Part shown: one piece after another, positions 52,884 to 62,190 of the stretch
Layout of the letters: every line of letters begins with the position of its first letter
Numbering within the stretch: the first letter of the stretch is position 1
Source of the DNA: Dyadobacter sp. SG02
GTDB taxonomy: Bacteria > Bacteroidota > Bacteroidia > Cytophagales > Spirosomataceae
NCBI RefSeq assembly: GCF_900109045.1
Contig: NZ_FNYL01000005.1
Span: 431,550-495,549 of the forward strand
DNA length: 64,000 nt
Reading direction: 5' to 3'
Program-made: the position numbers and the translations under genes
The notes under the pieces: generated by a model
Told to the model about the DNA's origin: nothing
The model's database searches: none
What the model saw: only the letters and a program-made list of their open reading frames with translations

Positions 52884-54482
52884 ATGACTGGTTCCAATTT
52901 GCTATATTGTGCAATAACTCACGGAATGAAACAAATTCGCATAACAGACCACTTTCTATTCTTCGTAAATAATTACGGAGTGGATGAGCGATCAATCTTC
53001 GATACTTTCGATACTCCGGATAAAGAACAGAGAATTTCACAGACGCGAACGTTGTTCTATAAATATTTTCCTGATAGGCGTTTGCACCATTTGCTGATAT
53101 GCGTAAAAAAAATCAATACAGAAAACAGGCTTTCGTTTGCTTTCTGGCTTCCTGAGCAAACTTTATGTATTGATATGCCCTTAGAAGCTACGCTCGCTGT
53201 ATTTTGCCAAACATTTGGGTTTACCATCGATTTACAAGATGTTAGTGCTAAGTACATAGAAAGTGTTGAGCTAAATGATGTATCGGTCGACGATATAGGC
53301 AAGCTCATTCGCATTGATGCTTGGGAAGACACGCCCATTTTTCGACACTATATTGCTTCCGCGACATGGAGCAAAATCACTTTAACTCACATCTTTGCTA
53401 TCAATCAGTATCAATATCAATGTTGGTATGGAAATATTGAAGTTCTAACAATAGACATCCATAGTGAATGGCGCACCTATGTAAACAATATAATTGAAAA
53501 TCTGAATCCAATTGAAAAGACTAAACTTGAAATAATCACAGCAAAGAAAAACCCCCTATGGGATGTTGTATCACTTGGCCAAACAGAACCGATGCGCGAA
53601 ACATTCGTAACGTTTCCTAAGTTGTACAAAAATGAACTAAACGCGATAATTGACAGCTTGCAAAGAGGCGGTAATGTGTTTGTATCGCCCAAAATCAATA
53701 CAGGTTGCATATTTTGTGGAAACAAGTCAAAAAGCCAAGAGCACATTCTACCAACATGGTTCCGAAATTATTTTCCCGAGTATTCTTTCGATAGCATTAC
53801 CCACCATATACCCCTCGAAAAACCTATTAGTTCTTACGAATACGGACTAAGCAAGGGTAAAGAAAGATCTTATGGGATTACGACGTACGATGTCTGCGTA
53901 AAGTGTAACAATGAATGGATGTCTGAACTGGAAAATGATGTAAAGAACATCATTACTCGTAATTCGAATGATTTAAAATATTCTCATGAACTGGCATTAA
54001 CTCCGATCAACCGCCAGATGTTGAGCAGATGGTTGATATGTAAAGTTTTACTTTTAGCTATGAGAGTTCGGTTATTACCCCCTTTAACTCAAAAAGCAAC
54101 TACTGATTTAAGAAAAGGAAAAATAGGCGACGGCTTTCTAGTCGAAATTCATGGTACTCAACATTTCGGCCTAAATTATCAACTGTCAGTCCAATCCCCA
54201 TCGGTCAACATCAACAAAAAGAACGACGGGTCCATTGCACAGCTACAAGCGAACCTCTTCGTGGCTGTCATACACATAGGGTTTGTCTTTTATCGCATTT
54301 CACATTGGGCGCATGAAAACAAATATCCTAGAACGAACGTCTGGCCAAATACTTTTTCAATCCATCCAGTTTATTCTCAACTATCCACAACCAAAGCCGC
54401 GAATTTAGGTCTCGATAACATTGATTCGAATAGCGAACTACAATTGTTTCTCAGATCTCTTGAAGTTGCCAATGAGGCATAA
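52884..54482 (+). CDS. HNH endonuclease-like protein with unknown N-terminal domain
   Basis: A 532-residue protein in clearly AT-rich DNA, unlike its neighbours. Residues 275-350 form an HNH-type zinc module: CIFCG (Cys 275, 278), EHILPTW (Glu287-His288) and CVKCNNEWM (Cys 338, 341; Asn 342-343). The pattern CxFCG..EH..P.W..CxxCNN.W is that of a group of HNH-like proteins common in accessory DNA. The first ~270 residues match nothing I know. Possible roles are defence nuclease or selfish element; neither is shown. A GGAG lies a few bases before the ATG at 52884; Met at 52926 is an alternative start. Confidence 0.6.
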   Translation: MTGSNLLYCAITHGMKQIRITDHFLFFVNNYGVDERSIFDTFDTPDKEQRISQTRTLFYKYFPDRRLHHLLICVKKINTENRLSFAFWLPEQTLCIDMPLEATLAVFCQTFGFTIDLQDVSAKYIESVELNDVSVDDIGKLIRIDAWEDTPIFRHYIASATWSKITLTHIFAINQYQYQCWYGNIEVLTIDIHSEWRTYVNNIIENLNPIEKTKLEIITAKKNPLWDVVSLGQTEPMRETFVTFPKLYKNELNAIIDSLQRGGNVFVSPKINTGCIFCGNKSKSQEHILPTWFRNYFPEYSFDSITHHIPLEKPISSYEYGLSKGKERSYGITTYDVCVKCNNEWMSELENDVKNIITRNSNDLKYSHELALTPINRQMLSRWLICKVLLLAMRVRLLPPLTQKATTDLRKGKIGDGFLVEIHGTQHFGLNYQLSVQSPSVNINKKNDGSIAQLQANLFVAVIHIGFVFYRISHWAHENKYPRTNVWPNTFSIHPVYSQLSTTKAANLGLDNIDSNSELQLFLRSLEVANEA

Positions 54483-54597
54483 GGTCAAAAACAATCCGAT
54501 CTCAAAAGCTCAAATTTCATTCGGACGAAACAGTTGAGAAAGTTCTTAAATGAGCGGAATGGCAGCGAAGAACAGACAGCAGACACGAAAACGAAAA

Positions 54598-54621
54598 AAC
54601 GCTGATTGCGGGTTCAGCGTT
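54598..54621 (-). terminator. Terminator of the AraC gene at 54.7 kb
   Basis: Arms AACGCTGA / TCAGCGTT with an 8-base loop, followed on the minus strand by TTTTTTCG. It lies ~77 bases beyond the AraC stop. A second compact hairpin (TTCCCTGC-TG-GCAGGGAA) is at 54637-54654. Confidence 0.65.
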
Positions 54622-54697
54622 AAAGACCTTTGTAGGTTCCCTGCTGGCAGGGAATGATGGTAAGATACAAAATAATGATGAAAAACAAGTCTATCAG

Positions 54698-55579
54698 TCA
54701 CGCTTCATACAACACCGCCATCCGACTCCTAAACTCTTCCGGGCTGTACCCCGTCTGCTTCCCGAAAAACCTTGTGAAGTAGGCTGGCTCCGAAAAGCCA
54801 AGCTCGTAGCTGATTTCCTTGATCGGTTTCCGTACGTAGCCGATTTCGCGTTTGGCTTCGAGAATGAGGCGCTCGTTGAGCATCTGGCTGATGGTTTTAC
54901 CAAATGATTCTCGGGTGAGCTCGTTGAGGCGTTTGGCGCTGAGGGAAAGCTCGTTGGCGTAAAAATCCGCTTTGCGTTGGCGACGGTAGTTGTTTTCGAT
55001 GGATTCCAGCAATATTTGCAACCTCGGGTCCCGGGGCGTGGTTTCCCCTGTTTCTTTCTGCAAATCAATGCATTGCAGGAACCAACTTCGAAGGTACGAT
55101 TCGAGGATGGCCGGACGCTTTTCGTTTTCGTTTTCGATTCGGATCAGGTCCGTTAGTGTTCGCACGACCAGCAAATGGCAGTCGGGTATGGTAACGGAGA
55201 AATTGGTGGAGCATTTGAAGAGTTTGAAAATGTCGTTGCCGATCAACCGTTCGAAAAAATCTTTGGAAATAGCCATCAGGAAGCCGCATTTGTCACGCTG
55301 ATCCATGCTGTGCACCTGGTCGGGCAGCAGGAGGAAAACCTGGTTGGACGCGATGGGGTATTTATTGAAGTCGATGTAATGTGCCTGTCCGGGCTTAACG
55401 TCGGTGAACCATAGCAGTTCGTAAAAATCGTGGCGGTGAATGCCGTTGAAGAAATGCTCGTCGCCGTCTTCGATGGTGGCCATCGCAAAAAAGGCATCGC
55501 CCAGGTCGTGCAGGGGGAATTGCGTGCGCTGCTGCTCGTGGTGCTGTTCCTCTATCGTCTTGCTAACTGTGTAATCCAT
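54698..55579 (-). CDS. AraC family transcriptional regulator
   Basis: A 293-residue regulator. The ATG at 55579 (MDYTVSKTIEEQHHEQQRTQF) is preferred to a TTG upstream. An N-terminal cupin-type sensor (IHRHDFYELLWFTDV) and a C-terminal AraC HTH (RLNELTRESFGKTISQML and KEISYELGFSEPAYFTRFFG) are clear. Its paralogue survives only as a fragment at 52.6 kb. It ends the patchwork region and precedes the TonB/DUF4374 locus. Confidence 0.88.
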   Translation of the reverse strand: MDYTVSKTIEEQHHEQQRTQFPLHDLGDAFFAMATIEDGDEHFFNGIHRHDFYELLWFTDVKPGQAHYIDFNKYPIASNQVFLLLPDQVHSMDQRDKCGFLMAISKDFFERLIGNDIFKLFKCSTNFSVTIPDCHLLVVRTLTDLIRIENENEKRPAILESYLRSWFLQCIDLQKETGETTPRDPRLQILLESIENNYRRQRKADFYANELSLSAKRLNELTRESFGKTISQMLNERLILEAKREIGYVRKPIKEISYELGFSEPAYFTRFFGKQTGYSPEEFRSRMAVLYEA

Positions 55580-55713
55580 ATCCCTTTCCCTCTGCTTAAT
55601 GCGCTTCGCAGCCTCAAATATCGGCAACGGGCGCAGTTCCTGCAAAACACAAATCCCCGCCCGCGTCCGACGATCGGAGCCCGGCGGGGTTTGTAGTACT
55701 TCTAAAACCCAAA

Positions 55714-56949
55714 CTATTTGACCTTAACAATGGCGGTAATTGCCCCACCTTCGACTTTGAGTCCTTGCTTGGCTACCGCAGTGGCGATATCCACTGTGTA
55801 AACCCAGCTCCCGGCCTCGGTGTTGATACCTACAAAGACGCTCTTTTTGTCATCGCTGACAGTATTGTTGTTATAAGAAGCCGACGACGACGCGAAAGCT
55901 TCCGGCGCACCGGTTACCCATGTAAATGTCTGATTGTAAGCGTCGGCAATGGCCAATTTCTTGTTTCCGGACGCCTTGCCCAGGTCTCCGTACATATAAA
56001 GCAGAAACTTGCCGCTGCCCAGGTAGGTCTGGTTGGCGATTTTGTAGCCGCCCGATTTTTCCTGCACATTAAAGAAATAGCTCTTGTCGAACTCCGTGGT
56101 ACCCTTTTTAATGCGGACGAATGCCGAAGGTTTCGTAGTCGTAGCCACACCGCTGTTGGTCGCCGAGGCCGGTGAGAAACCGTACACATCGCCGTTTTCA
56201 TCCACCGACAAACCGTTGTTGAAATACGAGCCGATGAAGCTGGTACGGTTGTCTTTGATCACTTTGTCGAGCGTCATGGCCGGGTAATTGAATACGGCGA
56301 TCCAGCTGCTGTCCGGGTTGGCGGTACCGAATACGTCCGGCGCGGCGCCTTTGATGCTCATGTAGGGAGCAAAAATTTTGTCGCCCACCTGCGTCGCCCA
56401 CGTGAAGTGCGCGCGCTCGCCGTTGCCCGCGAGTTTCACGATGTTCACCTGACCTTCGCCTACGATTTTGGATTGATCTGCATTAATGCGGAACCACGAC
56501 GCGCTTTCGTTACCGCTTCTCGGTACCTTGATGGTGAGGATATCATCTCCCGCCGGTGCAAAAACCTGAACAGTTTCGCTCTGGAAATCAGAGGTTTTCA
56601 CCAGACCGCCTTTTTCATCCAATGCATAAGTCGTAACGGCGCCGGGGTTTCCCTGACCGTACAACAGGCTGAAAAACTTGCCCTTATGGGTCAGGTAATA
56701 GCGGTAAGAACCATCCTGCTCGATGCCCTGCCCTACCGTACTGATCGTTCCCGCTGAGAGATCGCCGGTCGTAAGGAGGTAATCGGCAACGCCTTGTGAG
56801 CCGATCGGCGCCGAAGCCACCACGTAGCGTGACTGCGTGCCGGTACCCGGTTCCGGGGTCGGATTGTTGTTGTCGTCATCACTGCTGCAAGCGCCCAACG
56901 CCATGCCCATACCTGCTACGAAAAACCATTTCAAATATGACTTTTTCAT
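55714..56949 (-). CDS. DUF4374 surface lipoprotein (XusB-like)
   Basis: A 411-residue lipoprotein with a lipobox (MGMALGACSS) followed by an Asp/Asn-rich linker. The rest has repeated short blades of a beta-propeller kind, as in DUF4374 proteins. In Bacteroides the comparable lipoprotein XusB works beside the TonB receptor XusA in taking siderophores (recalled from the literature, moderate certainty). It lies 37 bases after a TonB-dependent receptor gene, which supports the same role. No PepSY-type third gene is seen here. Confidence 0.78.
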   Translation of the reverse strand: MKKSYLKWFFVAGMGMALGACSSDDDNNNPTPEPGTGTQSRYVVASAPIGSQGVADYLLTTGDLSAGTISTVGQGIEQDGSYRYYLTHKGKFFSLLYGQGNPGAVTTYALDEKGGLVKTSDFQSETVQVFAPAGDDILTIKVPRSGNESASWFRINADQSKIVGEGQVNIVKLAGNGERAHFTWATQVGDKIFAPYMSIKGAAPDVFGTANPDSSWIAVFNYPAMTLDKVIKDNRTSFIGSYFNNGLSVDENGDVYGFSPASATNSGVATTTKPSAFVRIKKGTTEFDKSYFFNVQEKSGGYKIANQTYLGSGKFLLYMYGDLGKASGNKKLAIADAYNQTFTWVTGAPEAFASSSASYNNNTVSDDKKSVFVGINTEAGSWVYTVDIATAVAKQGLKVEGGAITAIVKVK

Positions 56950-56985
56950 TTTCTGATTTTGATTGGATTATTGAATTGTGAAAGA

Positions 56986-59361
56986 TTATTTACTGATGAA
57001 ATAGCGTAATTTGACATAGAAACCACGACTTGGCTTCTGCAAGCTGAAATTATCGAACAGCTTCGCGTCGAGCAGGTTTTTGCATTCCAGCGAGACGTTG
57101 TACCGGCCATCGGCCATGGCGTATACCACATTCACGTCGTGACTCAGCTGCTCCGGGATGTCGAGTTTGTCGGCGCCGAGGCTGGGCCAATACAGGTAGT
57201 AGGCATGCACATAAAGCAGGTTATAGCCGAGCGTGAGCGTGTTACCTTTCTTACCAAGGTCTTTGAAGAAAACCGCCGCGTCGGCATTACCGAAAAGGAA
57301 CGGCATGTTAGGGATACGATCGCGGTACAGCGGACTTTCAGTGGTATAACCTTCTTCGAAACGCGTGTTGTTGCGGAGATTTTGGTAGGTAAGGTTCGCA
57401 CCCGCCGTGAAAAGCTGGCGGTACGAATAACGGACTTCCCCGTCGATACCGAAATTGGTAACATCCGCCAGGTTGTCCATTACCTGTTTGGTCTGGTTGG
57501 CATTCAGGCGGGGACGTATAAAGCCCTGCGCGTCGCGGTAGAGCACATTCGCATCCACGCTGAAACGGTGCACGCGGTTGACCGCCCCATTGTAGCTGAA
57601 ACCGAGGTTATAGTTGTAGCTCGTCTCGGGATCGAGGTCTATATTACCTTCCAGATTCAGAAGGTCACCGAACAGCTCATCGGTTTCCGGCAAGCGATAA
57701 CTTTTTTCAAATGAACCTTTTAACTGAAAATTCTTGAAAAGAAAATAAGTGGAGGCAATACCGTAGCCCAGCTTCTCAAAACTGTTTTTCTGGACTAAAA
57801 ACGCCTCGTCGCCCCAGTTGCCCGTCGGGTTGTAGGAAACTGAAAATTTGTTGTTCTGGGAAAAATGTTTGAGAAAAAGCGAGGTATTCCAACGCTCATT
57901 GTAATCGAATTTGTAACCCAATCCCAGTACATTCTTCTTGTTCACGCGCGGCTGTTCGTATTTGGCCGATTCAGGGAAAAGCTCGTCCTCGCCCTTGCGG
58001 TTGAATGTGTTCAATACATTGTTAATGGTAATCGAATGCCGCGGATCGATCTGATAGGTCACATTCGCCGTTGCCAGACCGTTGTTGTTCCGGAATTTAT
58101 ACAGCGACCTTTCCCGCTCGCTACCTTTTCCTTCGTATTGTTTGAATTGCTGGAACCAGTTGTAGCGACGGTATACCGTGTCCACATTCTGCTCCTGGCC
58201 GAGGTTATAGTTGGCGGAAATATTGACATTCAGCCCTTTCACAAACAAATCCTTCTTCTGGTATTTCAAACTCGGCATCACAATGTTACCCTTCCGGTGC
58301 CACTGCCCGAACACGCTCACCATCCGCGCGCCGGTCTGGATTTCGGCTTTGTTCTTACCCAAAGTAACGCCTAGTAAAAGCCTGTCGGCGAACTTCTTGC
58401 CTACCACACCCACATTCGCGATCACGGTTTCATTGTGATAGGTGTCGTGAAACCGGCGCAAACGCTGGTTGCGGAAATACTCGCCGGTATTCACGTCGGC
58501 GACATCGACGGTAATCCAGTAATTATTGTCCGAATAATTCTGAAATGCATTCAGTTGTGCCGTAAAGCCGTTTTTGGCCGTGTAACCCGCATTGATCGTC
58601 GTGCGGTGCGTGTTGAACGAGCCGTAAGAATAAGAGGCATCGAGGTAACTGTTCTGGCGGGTATTCGTCACGATATTCACCGCGCCACCCAATGCATCCG
58701 AGCCGAGCCAGATCGGTACCACGCCCTTGTAAACCTCCACCCGCTCGGCGAGGTTAATGGGGATATTGTTCAATTGAAAGGAGGAGCCGAAATTATCCAT
58801 CGGTACGCCGTCGAGGAAGAACTTCACCTGGCGTCCTGTGAACCCGTTCAGTGAGAAGTTCATGTTCGAGCCCACGCCGCCGCTCTCCCGTACACGCACC
58901 CCCGACACACGGTCGAGTGCGTGGGAAAGGTCGAGCGTGGAGTTTTGGAGCTTTTTGGCGTCGATGGCCGTCACGTTGTACGCCTGGCGATTAATCTCCT
59001 TCGTCTCCGTCCGGCCGATCACCGAAACCGATTCGAGCTCGCGCGTTTCGGAAACCAGTTTGGCATTATGTTTAAAATGCTCGCCGGCTTTGAGCGTAAT
59101 GTCTTTGGTCTGCGTTTGGTAGCCCATGAAGGACACCAGCATCTTGTAGGAACCCGGACGGACATGTTCGAGCGTGTACTTTCCGTCGGCGCCGGTGAAA
59201 GTACCGTGCGAAGTCCCTTTCAGGCTCACGGAAGCACCGGGGAGCGTCTCGCCGTCTTCCGACCTGACGTGCCCGGTGAGGGTAACATCCGCCTGCTGGG
59301 CAAAGGCGACGAACGACAAGGCACAAAGGAGCCCTGTATGCAGAATTTTACTAATTTGCAT
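56986..59361 (-). CDS. TonB-dependent receptor, probable siderophore/haem uptake
   Basis: A 791-residue outer-membrane receptor, shorter than SusC proteins. It has a signal peptide (ALSFVAFAQQ), a carboxypeptidase-like domain (~25-105, LTGHVRSEDGETLPGASVSL), a plug (~115-235, with RVSGVRVRESGGVGSNM and FFLDGVPMDNFGSSF) and a beta-barrel ending in GFYVKLRYFISK. Paired with a DUF4374 lipoprotein, it fits iron-ligand import (inference). A ~240-base leader and a palindromic operator precede it. Confidence 0.87.
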   Translation of the reverse strand: MQISKILHTGLLCALSFVAFAQQADVTLTGHVRSEDGETLPGASVSLKGTSHGTFTGADGKYTLEHVRPGSYKMLVSFMGYQTQTKDITLKAGEHFKHNAKLVSETRELESVSVIGRTETKEINRQAYNVTAIDAKKLQNSTLDLSHALDRVSGVRVRESGGVGSNMNFSLNGFTGRQVKFFLDGVPMDNFGSSFQLNNIPINLAERVEVYKGVVPIWLGSDALGGAVNIVTNTRQNSYLDASYSYGSFNTHRTTINAGYTAKNGFTAQLNAFQNYSDNNYWITVDVADVNTGEYFRNQRLRRFHDTYHNETVIANVGVVGKKFADRLLLGVTLGKNKAEIQTGARMVSVFGQWHRKGNIVMPSLKYQKKDLFVKGLNVNISANYNLGQEQNVDTVYRRYNWFQQFKQYEGKGSERERSLYKFRNNNGLATANVTYQIDPRHSITINNVLNTFNRKGEDELFPESAKYEQPRVNKKNVLGLGYKFDYNERWNTSLFLKHFSQNNKFSVSYNPTGNWGDEAFLVQKNSFEKLGYGIASTYFLFKNFQLKGSFEKSYRLPETDELFGDLLNLEGNIDLDPETSYNYNLGFSYNGAVNRVHRFSVDANVLYRDAQGFIRPRLNANQTKQVMDNLADVTNFGIDGEVRYSYRQLFTAGANLTYQNLRNNTRFEEGYTTESPLYRDRIPNMPFLFGNADAAVFFKDLGKKGNTLTLGYNLLYVHAYYLYWPSLGADKLDIPEQLSHDVNVVYAMADGRYNVSLECKNLLDAKLFDNFSLQKPSRGFYVKLRYFISK

Positions 59362-59407
59362 TGCTTTAAATGTTTCAGCGTTTTAAGTAATGCGCTTCGG
59401 CGCGCCA

Positions 59408-59438
59408 AACCGGCGGGGTACCAGCCCTCCGGTTTTTT
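59408..59438 (+). terminator. Terminator-like hairpin in the TonB receptor leader
   Basis: Arms AACCGG (59408-59413) / CCGGTT (59429-59434) with inner GGG/CCC pairs, followed on the plus strand by TTTTTT. No plus-strand gene ends here, so it may stop antisense transcription into the receptor gene, or act as a hairpin in its leader RNA. Confidence 0.45.
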
Positions 59439-59586
59439 ACTTTGAATAGATATCTCGGGGAATGTCAGATAGCGGTCAATTCATAGGTATTCATTTTTGA
59501 GGGTGATTTTAGATTATAGTAGCGTAAGGACGACCAAACCGCACTGTACTTTTCGAACAACTTGTTGGTCTATTTTTATTAATAAA

Positions 59587-59617
59587 TAGACTCATTCTAA
59601 ATAATAGCGCAAAAGTA
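59587..59617 (-). promoter_or_regulatory. Promoter and palindromic operator of the TonB receptor gene
   Basis: On the minus strand a perfect -7 box TACTTTTG occupies 59610-59617. Just downstream is TTTAGAATGAGTCTATTT (TAGA-N5-TCTA core at 59587-59599), which overlaps the expected start of transcription. The position suits a repressor. The iron link is inferred from the receptor type. The rest of the 464-base gap (59362-59825) holds hairpins at 59408 and 59772 and no gene. Confidence 0.55.
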
Positions 59618-59771
59618 GCCAGCTGGCGACAGTTATGCTTATACAATTTGCCGGTTCAGCTGGACAATCTGAACATCGGCCGATATTGCACGCAACGCCG
59701 GTTCGATTTAAATCGTAATAGCTGCCTGCATAACCAACCAAAAAGTAATCCACAGGAGGCACATATAGCAA

Positions 59772-59809
59772 GGCAGCCGTATCCCGGTCTAAAACAGGAT
59801 ACGGCTGCC
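59772..59809 (-). terminator. Strong hairpin terminator of the isomerase-like gene
   Basis: Perfect 13-bp arms GGCAGCCGTATCC / GGATACGGCTGCC with a 12-base loop, 17 bases beyond the stop of the minus-strand gene. Confidence 0.75.
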
Positions 59810-59825
59810 ACAGTTATTATTCCAA

Positions 59826-60680
59826 TTAGTATTTCAAACTTTTCAAATAGGCGATCGACTGAGGCACCTGCCTGGCGTAGCTCGGGCTTTCGTCCTCGAT
59901 ATAGTAATGTTTTAGTCCCGCCTTCCGTGCAGCTTTCAGGACAGCCGGAATATCGATTTGCCCCGTACCTAATGCGACATCGTTCTCGACCGGGGTGCCG
60001 CCCGACAAATTGCCGGTTATGCCCTTTTTCAAATCTTTCATATGCATGAGTTTGAAACGGTCGGGATACTTGTTGATCAGCGCGGCCGGGTCCTGGCCGG
60101 GGAAGAACGTCCAGAGCATGTCGAGCTCGAAGCTCACGTATTTCGGATCGGTTTTCTGGATAATATAATCCATGAGCGTGCCGTCGCCGTGCTTTTCAAA
60201 CTCGTAGCCGTGGTTATGGTAGCAGAATGTCAGCCCGAATTCGTCTTTCAGTTGCTTGCCGATCTTGTTGAAATCCGCCACGGTCTTCTCGGCCATTTCG
60301 AGTGTAAAAGGCCCTTTGTGCGGCACCCACGCCACGCGCACGTAACTCGCGCCCAATGCTTTCGCATTATTTCCTACTTCCTGGGTCTTGTTCAAAGCGT
60401 CCTCATACCCCACCCCGAACGACGAGCATTTGATCCCGCGTTCATCGAGCAATTTGCGTAGCTCCGGCGCCGTCTTACCGAAAAGGCTGGAAAACTCCAT
60501 GTCGGTAATTTTCAGCGCTTTGATCGTATCCAACGTGGCAGCCGCATCCTTGGAAAGGCTCGACCGGAACGTGTACGAAACCATTCCCGGCTGATCGGGA
60601 AAAAGCGGTTTGCCTTTCTGGGCCGAAGCTGAATATCCGCAAGCCAGTGCCGCGAGGAGCGTTAAATGTTTGATTTTCAT
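59826..60680 (-). CDS. Exported sugar phosphate isomerase/epimerase-like TIM barrel
   Basis: A 284-residue protein of the xylose isomerase-like family. The ATG at 60680 starts a clear signal peptide (LTLLAALACGYSASAQ), so it is periplasmic. Metal-site candidates are Glu in DMEFSSLFG, His in CYHNHGYEF, Asp/Glu in VSFELDMLW, His in LMHMKDL and the last Glu in YYIEDESP. No sugar phosphate is available in the periplasm, so the true substrate is probably an oxidised or free sugar. It ends ~150 bases from the sialate esterase-like gene on the same strand. Confidence 0.8.
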   Translation of the reverse strand: MKIKHLTLLAALACGYSASAQKGKPLFPDQPGMVSYTFRSSLSKDAAATLDTIKALKITDMEFSSLFGKTAPELRKLLDERGIKCSSFGVGYEDALNKTQEVGNNAKALGASYVRVAWVPHKGPFTLEMAEKTVADFNKIGKQLKDEFGLTFCYHNHGYEFEKHGDGTLMDYIIQKTDPKYVSFELDMLWTFFPGQDPAALINKYPDRFKLMHMKDLKKGITGNLSGGTPVENDVALGTGQIDIPAVLKAARKAGLKHYYIEDESPSYARQVPQSIAYLKSLKY

Positions 60681-60829
60681 GAAAAAGAATGGTGAGGTTT
60701 TGGATTCAATGGGATGGGATCTTTTGATTTTATTATGATGATATGTTGATGACGAAAAACCGGGATGTTCACCCCATTGCCGACAAATATTGCGGGTGTT
60801 CGTCTGCACGAAACACGCTGGATGGAAAA

Positions 60830-61615
60830 TTACTTGTTCCGTTCGAAGAGCGCATTGGCGTACCTTCTGCCCAATTCCCGCGCGGATGCGGTGTCGAAAT
60901 GCGTATCGTCGCCTTTGTGCGTCAGGCCTGATGCCGAAGCGAGGGAAACCAGCTTGTTGTTTTTGGCATAATCGGTTATTACTGCGTTAATGAACGCGGC
61001 ATCCGGATTTTTCGCTACATAAAAATCGCCCAGCGTTCCCACCACCAGCGGTACGTTTTCCGTGTGCGTATCCCGGCGAAGGCGTTTAAAAAAGTCAGCC
61101 AGTTTTGCCGCATAGGCGTCTTTCTTTTCAGGTGAGCTGTCCGATTCGCCCTGATGCCAGATAATGCCTTTGATGGTCCCTCGTTTCTGCGCCTCTTTCA
61201 CGCGGGCGAGCATTTCATCGTAGGCATAAATGCCGGTTTGCTCATGCCGGACGCCGGGTTGCCAGTCGTCGATACCGCTGCCGCCGACGGCACACGGAAT
61301 GAGTCCGATGGGTCTGCCGGGATGTTTTTTGAGGATTTCCTGCGCGAAGGTCAGTCCGGGGCCTACCCCTACTACGGCTGGTTTGTCCTGGTGCAGCGGA
61401 TCGGCCGCCATTTTCCATTCATTCTGACGGTTGATCGTCCACATTTTCGGAGAATCCGGCGTAGACGCCGCATCCGTCGCACCCCGACCGGCCATATTCG
61501 ACTGACCGATCAGCAGGTATAAGTCCATTTGATTCGGCGCCGTTTGCGCCAAAGCGACGGTTGTTCCCAGAAGCATACCCAGGAATAGGCTCAATCCTTT
61601 AAAGTTCATATTCAT
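60830..61615 (-). CDS. Sialate O-acetylesterase-like (SASA) SGNH hydrolase, secreted
   Basis: A 261-residue SGNH esterase. The signal peptide is LSLFLGMLLGTTVALAQ. Block I with the nucleophile Ser is LLIGQSNMAGRG. Block III is IWHQGESDSS, and the catalytic Asp/His pair is in DDTHFDTASARELG. SASA-family enzymes remove acetyl groups from sialic acid or plant polysaccharides. ATGs at 61615 and 61609 are both possible. It is encoded with exported sugar isomerase-like proteins, suggesting glycan use. Confidence 0.85.
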   Translation of the reverse strand: MNMNFKGLSLFLGMLLGTTVALAQTAPNQMDLYLLIGQSNMAGRGATDAASTPDSPKMWTINRQNEWKMAADPLHQDKPAVVGVGPGLTFAQEILKKHPGRPIGLIPCAVGGSGIDDWQPGVRHEQTGIYAYDEMLARVKEAQKRGTIKGIIWHQGESDSSPEKKDAYAAKLADFFKRLRRDTHTENVPLVVGTLGDFYVAKNPDAAFINAVITDYAKNNKLVSLASASGLTHKGDDTHFDTASARELGRRYANALFERNK

Positions 61616-61708
61616 CGTTAACACACATTTTGAAATAATCGCATTTTAAGCAAAAGCAAGGCCCCGCAAATATTTATCCATTAATTTGGCGCGATAAATC
61701 AAATACCC

Positions 61709-62182
61709 ATGCGCAAAAGCTTCATCCAAACCAAACCCCACCTCACGCTCCTCCTGGCCTGCCCCATCATCGCCGTCATTGCCTGGATACGGCGCAGCTA
61801 TGCCGTCGATGTGCAGTTGTACGATACCTATTATGTACTGAGGATTGATTTGATAGCCGAGCTCCTGATCACCATTACACTGATTACCAGCCTATTATAC
61901 TGGATCACACGAAACCGCACCGGCTTTCCGCAACTGACGGTCGCACACGTGCTCGGCACGATCGGTATCGCGATTTACATCACCAGCACGATGGGTTACC
62001 CGCCCAATAACGCCGTCGATACCTGGACCACATTTTCGCCGCAACAGTATAAAGAATGGGAAGATATGCGGGTTCGCTTTATGGGAGCGGTCGTTACGTT
62101 CGGAGCATTTCAGCTACTGCTCGTCGCAAACCTGATCGTGAAGGGAGTTAAGGGTTTCCGACCACAGACGCCCGACCGCTGA
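61709..62182 (+). CDS. Small polytopic membrane protein with a COX1-like motif
   Basis: A 157-residue protein with about four hydrophobic segments. The stretch VDVQLYDTYYVLRID resembles the conserved DIQLHDTYFVV region of cytochrome c oxidase subunit I, but the haem- and copper-binding His residues are absent, so it is not an oxidase. The likeness may be a short shared membrane motif. Function unknown. It ends 9 bases before the repeat structure at 62.19 kb. Confidence 0.6.
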   Translation: MRKSFIQTKPHLTLLLACPIIAVIAWIRRSYAVDVQLYDTYYVLRIDLIAELLITITLITSLLYWITRNRTGFPQLTVAHVLGTIGIAIYITSTMGYPPNNAVDTWTTFSPQQYKEWEDMRVRFMGAVVTFGAFQLLLVANLIVKGVKGFRPQTPDR

Positions 62183-62190
62183 CTGCCGAA

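Noticed and set aside
61709..62182. Cytochrome c oxidase subunit I fragment
   Set aside because: Only a short DVQLYDTYYV stretch is similar. The metal-binding His residues are missing and the protein has its own start and stop, so it is kept as an unknown membrane protein.
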